This document shows, piece after piece, positions 1 to 5,694 of a stretch of 5,694 nucleotides of DNA (position 1 is its first letter; the number at the start of each line of letters is the position of its first letter). Location of the stretch: contig SKZP01000025.1 in NCBI GenBank assembly GCA_007127275.1, positions 1 to 5,694 of the forward strand, in the 5' to 3' direction. A program made the translations under genes and the position numbers. Below the pieces are notes generated by a model, which ran no database searches, was not told the origin of the DNA, and saw nothing but the letters and a program-made list of their open reading frames with translations. Source of the DNA: Planctomycetota bacterium. GTDB taxonomy: Bacteria > Planctomycetota > UBA8742 > SKZP01.

Positions 1-20
1 CCACGTCCCCACGTACAAAA

Positions 21-25
21 AAGGA
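21..25 (+). promoter_or_regulatory. Ribosome binding site of groEL
   Basis: AAGGA lies 8 bases before the ATG at 34, a good Shine-Dalgarno match at normal spacing, and confirms that start. Bases 1-33 hold nothing else I can name. No promoter and no complete CIRCE operator fit here, so transcription probably enters from further left. A co-transcribed groES upstream is usual for the family but cannot be seen. Confidence 0.8.
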
Positions 26-33
26 ACCCATCC

Positions 34-1761
<1,728 letters not shown>

Positions 1762-1786
1762 AACGCCCTCCTCCAAGCAAGGAAAC

Positions 1787-1906
1787 TGCAAACGGGACAG
1801 GTCACTTGGTGCCTGTCCCGTTTTCGCGTTTCCGGTGTCGAATGCCCGGGGACACAAAACAACGTAGCGACGACGGGGCAGACTTCACGCGCCGGCCCCG
1901 TTTGCA
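1787..1906. repeat. 10-bp inverted repeat spanning 120 bases
   Basis: TGCAAACGGG at 1787-1796 is the exact reverse complement of CCCGTTTGCA at 1897-1906. The left copy overlaps the 5' arm of the groEL terminator stem. I see no target-site duplication outside the ends and no coding capacity inside, so a mobile-element reading is weak. It may be coincidence or the trace of a duplicated hairpin arm. Confidence 0.4.
1790..1824 (+). terminator. Intrinsic terminator after groEL, possibly bidirectional
   Basis: A perfect 12-bp stem pairs 1790-1801 (AAACGGGACAGG) with 1812-1823 (CCTGTCCCGTTT). CAC (1803-1805) can also pair with GTG (1809-1811) above a bulged T. The 3' arm ends in TTTT (1821-1824). 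It begins 29 bases after the groEL stop, where a rho-independent terminator is expected. On the other strand the stem is followed by only a short T-run, so termination of the opposing motor gene there is possible but weaker. Confidence 0.8.
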
Positions 1907-1921
1907 TGTGCTCCCGGCGCG
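1888..1921. repeat. GC-rich inverted repeat in the convergent gap
   Basis: CGCGCCGG (1888-1895) is the exact reverse complement of CCGGCGCG (1914-1921), with an 18-base loop. Neither strand has a T-run after the stem, so it is not a standard intrinsic terminator. It lies about 65 bases beyond the stop of the leftward motor gene and could stabilise its mRNA 3' end. No function is shown. Confidence 0.4.
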
Positions 1922-1984
1922 GCCGACAACGAAGCAGCGCCGAGCGCAGTAGCCCAACTTCGGAAGGTATTTTCTGACAGCTCC

Positions 1985-3733
1985 TTACACGACGTCGCGT
2001 TGGGTGACGCGGGCGACCTCCTGCAGGGTGGTGAGGCCGCGCAACGCCTTGCGCAGGGCGTCGGCTCGCAGGGTCAACATGCCACTTTTTACCGACTGGT
2101 TCTTGAGTTCCGCAGCGGAGGCCTTCTCCATCACCAACTCCTTGACGCGGTCGGTGACGGTCATGATCTCGTGAATGGTCGTCCGGTCGGAATAGCCGGT
2201 GTGGAAGCAGGCGTGGCAGCCGGCGCCTTGCCAGAGCTTGCCCACACGCGTCTCGCCGTTGGAGAGCGGAAATGCCAAGTCGTCGTCGCGCGCCTCGAGT
2301 TCGAAGTTTCCGCGCTCGTCCTCGTCGGGGTGATAGCGCTCGCGGCACTCGTTGCAGATCAGCCGCACGAGGCGTTGCGCCACAACGCAGAGCACCGAGG
2401 AGGAGACGAGGAACGGCTCGACGTCCATGTTCACCAGTCGCGTCACCGCCGAGGGGGCGTCGTTGGTGTGCAGCGTCGAGAAGACGAGGTGGCCGGTCAA
2501 CGCGGACTGAATCGCGATGCGGGCGGTCTCGGCGTCGCGAATCTCGCCGACCATGATGATGTCCGGGTCCTGGCGCACAATGCTGCGCAAGCCCTGCGCG
2601 AAGCTCAGCCCTTTTTTCGAGTTCACCTCGATCTGCGAGACATTGTGGATCTGGTACTCGACCGGGTCCTCGATCGTGATGATGTTCTTTTCCGCGGCGT
2701 TGATCCGGTTGAGCGCCGCGTAGAGCGTCGTTGTCTTGCCCGAGCCGGTCGGCCCCGTCAGCAGGATGATGCCGTGGGAGTAGCTGATGAAGTTGGTCAG
2801 CAGCTGCTCGTTATCCGGCTCGAGACCGATCTCGTTGAGCTCGTACATCCGCGCCGACTTGTCCAGCAGACGCATCACGACGCGCTCGCCGAAGGTCGTC
2901 GGTACGGTACTGATGCGGATGTCCACCTCGGAGTCGCCGAGCTTGATGCTCGCCCGGCCGTCCTGGGGCATGCGCCGCTCGGCGATGTCCATCTTGCCCA
3001 TCACCTTGACGCGGCTGATGATGGCGTCCTGAATCTTCTTCGGTGGGGACATCTGGTCGTGCAGGATCCCGTCGATGCGGTAGCGCACCTGCAGCTTGTA
3101 TTCGTAGGGCTGGATGTGAATGTCGCTGGCCCGGACCTTTAATGCCTGGAAGAGGATCTGGTTGACGAGCTTGATGATTGGCCCGGCGTTGGCCATATCG
3201 AGGATGTCTTTGGCGCCGTCGTCGCCGTCCTCGCCGACCAGGAACATCTCGTCGAGATCGCCCTTTTCGATCCCTTCGAGCGTCTCCTGCATCATGTCCT
3301 GCTTCGCCTGGAACGCTTTGTTCACGAGGCTGTTGATCTCGACGCGTGGCGCGAGCACCGTCTCGATCGGCACCTGCAACAGGTCCGCAAGCTCGTCGAT
3401 CGGGTGGGTCTCCAGCGGCCGGCAGGTGGCGACGATCATTGTGCCGTCCTCCTCCTGGCCGATCGCGCAGAGGCTGTAGTTGCGGGCAAAGGCTGCGTCG
3501 ACCTTCATGACGAACTCTTCGGGCACCTTGTAGCCGACGAGGTTCTCAATCAGTTCAATCCCGAGTTGGCTGCTGAAAAAGGTCAGCATCTCGAGCTCGG
3601 TGAGCAGCCCCTTCTTTACAAGCGCCTGATCCCACGACTCCCCGAGTTCCCGCGCGGAGTGGATCGTCTCGTCGAACTTCTCGCGGCTGATCCGCTTGGT
3701 CTGCTGCAATTCGGTAGCGAGCAATTCGTGCAT
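1985..3733 (-). CDS. gspE: GspE/PilB-family secretion or pilus motor ATPase (complete, 582 aa)
   Basis: This is a cytoplasmic hexameric AAA+-like ATPase that drives type II secretion or type IV pilus assembly at the inner membrane. The N-terminus (about 1-165) looks like the MshEN/T2SSE-N domain that docks to the platform and can bind c-di-GMP in some members. An acidic linker (about 155-180) leads into the motor. The motor has Walker A GPTGSGKTT (327-335), the Asp box IITIEDPVEY (351-360), Walker B DIIMVGEIRD (391-400) and the His box HLVFSTLHTNDA (415-426). Two CxxC pairs (C460/C463, C506/C509) form the zinc-binding module found in GspE and PilB. All catalytic motifs are intact. The core wording (TTTLYAALNRIN, VEPFLVSSS, AQRLVRLIC) is nearer GspE, while the length and N-terminus are also compatible with PilB. 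An AAGGA 7 bases upstream fixes the ATG. No partner genes are visible; it converges on groEL and diverges from the LamG-type gene. The family is certain, but gspE versus pilB is not. Confidence 0.95.
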   Translation of the reverse strand: MHELLATELQQTKRISREKFDETIHSARELGESWDQALVKKGLLTELEMLTFFSSQLGIELIENLVGYKVPEEFVMKVDAAFARNYSLCAIGQEEDGTMIVATCRPLETHPIDELADLLQVPIETVLAPRVEINSLVNKAFQAKQDMMQETLEGIEKGDLDEMFLVGEDGDDGAKDILDMANAGPIIKLVNQILFQALKVRASDIHIQPYEYKLQVRYRIDGILHDQMSPPKKIQDAIISRVKVMGKMDIAERRMPQDGRASIKLGDSEVDIRISTVPTTFGERVVMRLLDKSARMYELNEIGLEPDNEQLLTNFISYSHGIILLTGPTGSGKTTTLYAALNRINAAEKNIITIEDPVEYQIHNVSQIEVNSKKGLSFAQGLRSIVRQDPDIIMVGEIRDAETARIAIQSALTGHLVFSTLHTNDAPSAVTRLVNMDVEPFLVSSSVLCVVAQRLVRLICNECRERYHPDEDERGNFELEARDDDLAFPLSNGETRVGKLWQGAGCHACFHTGYSDRTTIHEIMTVTDRVKELVMEKASAAELKNQSVKSGMLTLRADALRKALRGLTTLQEVARVTQRDVV

Positions 3734-3740
3734 GAGCTCG

Positions 3741-3745
3741 TCCTT
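3741..3745 (-). promoter_or_regulatory. Ribosome binding site of the motor ATPase gene
   Basis: On the minus strand AAGGA stands 7 bases before the ATG whose first base is 3733. It decides that start, and no equally good in-frame start with a Shine-Dalgarno is seen further out. Confidence 0.75.
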
Positions 3746-3830
3746 GGGCTTTCCAACGAAAGGGCGAACGCGGGAGGACGGGGAGGCGGTCGGGGACTAC
3801 GCCGACAGTCTATACAACGAACGAGCGTCG

Positions 3831-3850
3831 CGGGAAGCAAGTCCCGTTTT
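3831..3850 (+). other. Short hairpin followed by TTTT
   Basis: CGGGA (3831-3835) pairs with TCCCG (3842-3846) around a 6-base loop, followed by TTTT (3847-3850). It looks like a small intrinsic terminator on the plus strand, but no rightward gene ends before it. It could lie in the leader of the leftward motor transcript if that starts further right, or it may be chance. The stem is only five pairs. Confidence 0.3.
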
Positions 3851-3960
3851 GCCGGTAACCAAGGCCACCGCGGGCAGGGGGCAGCGACGAGGCAGGCGTG
3901 CCGTTGACGGGCTTGGCGGTGAAAGAATTGAACGTTTCGGTACTTGCCGTGCTTGCCAAA

Positions 3961-3977
3961 TAGAGCACTAGAGCACT
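3961..3977. repeat. 8-bp direct tandem repeat upstream of the rightward promoter
   Basis: TAGAGCAC occurs twice with no gap (3961-3968, 3969-3976), and the period continues one base further. It sits just upstream of the candidate -35 box of the secreted-protein gene, where an activator or repressor could bind as a tandem dimer. Nothing in the sequence identifies such a protein. Confidence 0.5.
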
Positions 3978-3996
3978 CGCTACGTTGAAAAAACAA

Positions 3997-4026
3997 TTGC
4001 CATGCGCGTGGTCATTTGGCTAGGAT
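3997..4026 (+). promoter_or_regulatory. Candidate sigma70-type promoter of the LamG-domain gene
   Basis: TTGCCA (3997-4002, five of six to TTGACA) is followed after 18 bases by TAGGAT (4021-4026, four of six to TATAAT). Transcription would begin near 4033, giving a leader of about 68 bases before the ATG at 4101. The match is moderate, and the true sigma preference of this organism is unknown. Confidence 0.4.
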
Positions 4027-4087
4027 CTTGGGCCACTTCCCACGTTTCCTTCGCCTTTCCAAAGCCCTGATTCGAACCAACCATGAT

Positions 4088-4093
4088 GGAGGT
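4088..4093 (+). promoter_or_regulatory. Ribosome binding site that decides the 4101 start
   Basis: GGAGGT lies 7 bases before the ATG at 4101. Two earlier in-frame ATGs at 4083 and 4086 lack a good upstream site, and the Shine-Dalgarno itself lies within and just after them. The start is therefore 4101, which also gives a clean signal peptide. Confidence 0.85.
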
Positions 4094-4100
4094 GCCACCG

Positions 4101-5694
4101 ATGCGGTACGCCATTGTCCGCTTCCAATCTCTCGGACTCTCCATCACCGTGGCGACCTTGCTGCTCGTCGGGCTCCACTCGGCGGCGTTCGCCACGGTAC
4201 CCGAAAAGCTCTACTTCCCCTTCGACGAAGGCTCGGGAACGAGCACCGCCAATCACGCCGTCCCCGGTGTCGGCTCGGCCAACCCCTCCTTCGTCGGCAC
4301 GGTCGATTGGGTCAGTGGACAACTCGGCAACCACGCAATCGACACCAACAACGGTTACATCGACACCGGGTGGAATACCGAGTTCACCGGCTCGTTCACG
4401 ATCGAGTTCTGGTTCAACTTCCAGGGCTCAGGCCTCGCGTGGTACCCCTGCGGCGACAACGACCACAACAGTTTTCGCATGTTCACAAGCGGTGGGGCCG
4501 GGGACGGCATGCGTGTCGCTGGCGGTGGTTTTACTTCCCTGACCGTCGGATCCGGCCTTCACAGCGGCTGGCACCACTTCGCCTTTGTCTACGACGCCTC
4601 CTCGCAAACGACCTCCGCGTACGTCAACGGAACCTATGAAGGCGGCAACACCGGGCAGAACCCAACGGCCGGCCCCTCGAGCGGCACCTTTCAGGTAGCC
4701 TCGCACAACAGTGGCACCCGTACCTTCCCCGGCTACATCGACGAATTCCGCTTTTGGGACCAGGCGCGCACGGAGGCGCAGATTCAGGCGAACATGAACA
4801 CGCAACTCCTCAACCTCGAGGACCTGCGCGTGACGCTCAACGGCCCCGGCTCGACGCAAGTCGTGGACAGCCACAGCACTGGGCCGACCGGCGATGGCTA
4901 CGTGCTCGCCGACGTGACGCTGCGAGTAGGCAACGAGCCCTGGACAGTCACGGAAATCGAGTTCGGCGCCGACGGCACCGGCGACGATGCCACCGCCTTC
5001 GACGAACTCGCGCTCTACGAGGACGACGGCAGCGGCAGCTTCGACGGCTCCGGGGTCGACACACTCGCCACCGCCGCCCCAGGGGTTGCCTTCGACGCGA
5101 ACAACGGCACCTACACCGCGACCCTCGTCGACCCCGACTTTCCGGTGCAAACGACCCGGCGCTTTTTCCTCGTCGGCCGCCTCAACGGTACCGCGGTACA
5201 AGGGGAAACCTTTTCCGCTGCAGTCACCGACGTCGTCGCCACGACCCCCGGTCCCGGCGTCGTCGACGGTGTGCCGACGAGTTACAGTTCCGGCATCGAG
5301 ATCGAAAGTGCCCGCCTCGACGTCTCGCGCGTCGGCCCGATAACCATGCAGCAAGTGCCGTTCGACGCCGACGGCCCCACCGGCGACGGGGTCGTATTGC
5401 TGGAGTTCACCGTCACCGCGGCGAACGACGCTTTCAGCGTCGATGGCTTTCACTTGCGCGCCTTCGGCTCCGGCAACGATGCCGCGAACTACGGAGAAGT
5501 GGCGGTTTATCTGGATGACGGCAGCGGCAGCTTCGATGGCCCGGGAGCGGACACGCTGATCGACAGCGTCAACGCCTTTCCGGACGACAACGGCCTCTGG
5601 AGCGTCAGCACGGCAACTCCCGCCTTACCCACAGGAACCGAGCGGCGCTACTTCGTTGTCGGCACCTTTAATGGAACGGCGAAGAACGGCTTGA
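4101..5694 (+). CDS. Secreted LamG-domain protein with tandem repeats (partial, 3' end outside window)
   Basis: The frame is open from 4101 to the edge (531 codons) without a stop. Residues 1-31 form a Sec signal peptide: a charged start (R2, R7), a hydrophobic stretch about 11-25 (LGLSITVATLLLVGL), and a likely cut after AFA (29-31). Residues about 35-235 look like a LamG/concanavalin-like jelly roll. Typical strands are YFPFDEGSGT (38-47), FTIEFWFNF (99-107), WHHFAFVYD (157-165) and GYIDEFRFW (211-219). From about 241 two copies of a roughly 163-residue beta-rich unit follow (about 241-401 and 402 to beyond 531). The matching pieces are GPTGDG, DDGSGSFDG and RRFFLVG/RRYFVVG with NGTA. The acidic loops may bind calcium. 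LamG domains commonly bind sugars or proteins outside the cell, but the ligand here is unknown. No catalytic motif is seen and only one cysteine (C117) is present. The missing C-terminus may hold more repeats or an anchoring or sorting signal. It is divergent from the motor gene, with its own promoter region. I do not recognise a named gene. Confidence 0.88.
   Translation, partial: MRYAIVRFQSLGLSITVATLLLVGLHSAAFATVPEKLYFPFDEGSGTSTANHAVPGVGSANPSFVGTVDWVSGQLGNHAIDTNNGYIDTGWNTEFTGSFTIEFWFNFQGSGLAWYPCGDNDHNSFRMFTSGGAGDGMRVAGGGFTSLTVGSGLHSGWHHFAFVYDASSQTTSAYVNGTYEGGNTGQNPTAGPSSGTFQVASHNSGTRTFPGYIDEFRFWDQARTEAQIQANMNTQLLNLEDLRVTLNGPGSTQVVDSHSTGPTGDGYVLADVTLRVGNEPWTVTEIEFGADGTGDDATAFDELALYEDDGSGSFDGSGVDTLATAAPGVAFDANNGTYTATLVDPDFPVQTTRRFFLVGRLNGTAVQGETFSAAVTDVVATTPGPGVVDGVPTSYSSGIEIESARLDVSRVGPITMQQVPFDADGPTGDGVVLLEFTVTAANDAFSVDGFHLRAFGSGNDAANYGEVAVYLDDGSGSFDGPGADTLIDSVNAFPDDNGLWSVSTATPALPTGTERRYFVVGTFNGTAKNGL
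4821..5694 (+). repeat. Tandem protein-domain repeat, about 490 bases per unit
   Basis: Unit 1 covers roughly 4821-5303 and unit 2 roughly 5304 to past the edge. Anchors repeat at offsets of 162-164 codons: GPTGDG (residues 261-266 and 425-430), DDGSGSFDG (308-316 and 472-480) and the RRxFxVG...NGTA strands (353-365 and 515-527). At DNA level 20 bases are identical (5025-5044 and 5517-5536), but most of the units have diverged. The duplication is therefore fairly old, with the loop conserved. Confidence 0.8.

Larger units (their letters stand above)
3734..4100. other. Divergent intergenic region, no convincing gene
   Basis: These 367 bases separate two divergent starts and should hold both promoters. 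For the leftward gene the only candidate I see is a TATAGA-like -10 on the minus strand at 3809-3814, with no good -35 at standard spacing, so it stays tentative. For the rightward gene a better candidate lies at 3997-4026. Other structure is a short hairpin with a T-run (3831-3850), CTTGCC twice in 15 bases (3943-3948, 3952-3957) and an 8-bp tandem repeat (3961-3977). Open frames crossing this stretch lack family-like sequence and a ribosome binding site. Confidence 0.6.

Noticed and set aside
1762..1984. A small gene or RNA gene in the groEL/motor gap
   Set aside because: No open frame with a ribosome binding site and no recognised RNA fold was found. The hairpins are better explained as 3'-end structures.
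2000..3142. 380-codon plus-strand open frame opposite the motor ATPase gene
   Set aside because: It lies wholly antisense to a gene with intact Walker A, Walker B and zinc motifs. Its sequence is rich in Arg, Ala, Val and His with no recognisable domain, as expected for a mirror frame in GC-rich DNA.
3971..3978. AGCACTC, part of a CIRCE (HrcA operator) half site
   Set aside because: CIRCE needs the inverted partner GAGTGCT nine bases away, which is absent, and the site is not upstream of a chaperone gene.
4069..4079. GGTTCGAATC on the minus strand, identical to a tRNA T-arm core
   Set aside because: The flanking bases cannot form the five-pair T-stem around TTCGAAT, and no acceptor or anticodon arm can be built nearby. 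It is a chance match.
4083..4100. Earlier in-frame ATG codons at 4083 and 4086 for the secreted protein
   Set aside because: The only strong Shine-Dalgarno (4088-4093) lies after them and is spaced correctly for 4101. The signal peptide also begins properly at 4101.
4428..5518. Antisense and shifted frames across the LamG gene (minus 4428-5453, plus 4754-5518 and others)
   Set aside because: The frame from 4101 has a Shine-Dalgarno, a signal peptide, LamG motifs and internal repeats. The others are Arg/Pro-rich or Gly/Val-rich shadows of it.

Overview
The window reads as a chromosomal segment of a GC-rich, diderm (Gram-negative-type) bacterium. It holds three real genes. In order they are a complete groEL (+, 34-1761), a complete secretion/pilus motor ATPase of the GspE/PilB family (-, 1985-3733), and the first 531 codons of a secreted protein that runs off the right edge (+, from 4101). 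The diderm inference rests on the GspE-type motor, which normally works with an outer-membrane secretin, and on the Sec-type signal peptide of the third product. Phylum cannot be fixed. The GroEL apical-domain wording (ISPHF, then VLVHEKKIS), the GspE wording and the LamG-plus-repeat surface protein remind me of Planctomycetes-like or neighbouring uncultured phyla (for example Hydrogenedentota or Sumerlaeota). That is recall, not a computed placement.

Layout. Bases 1-33 hold only the groEL leader with its Shine-Dalgarno. groEL and the motor gene converge on a 223-base gap (1762-1984). Just after groEL this gap carries a strong 12-bp hairpin followed by TTTT, a good intrinsic terminator that may also serve the opposing gene. 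It also holds a second GC-rich inverted repeat and a 10-bp inverted repeat spanning about 120 bases. The motor gene and the secreted-protein gene are divergent, separated by 367 bases (3734-4100). That gap contains no convincing gene. It has a plausible promoter for the rightward gene, a short hairpin with a T-run, and an 8-bp tandem repeat. Both flanking genes have well-placed Shine-Dalgarno sequences that decide their starts.

How the genes relate. GroEL is a housekeeping cytosolic chaperonin. The motor ATPase would power a type II secretion or type IV pilus-like machine, but none of its partner genes is in view. The divergent neighbour encodes an exported protein with a LamG-like (concanavalin-type) domain and at least two copies of a roughly 163-residue repeat carrying an acidic DDGSGSFDG loop. 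It could be a client of such a secretion machine, but divergence alone does not show this.

No CRISPR, tRNA, rRNA, transposase or phage gene is visible. I found no new multi-gene system. The most distinctive items are the repeat-bearing LamG protein, the GGGACAGG/CCTGTCCC hairpin after groEL, and the lengthened GGM tail of GroEL.
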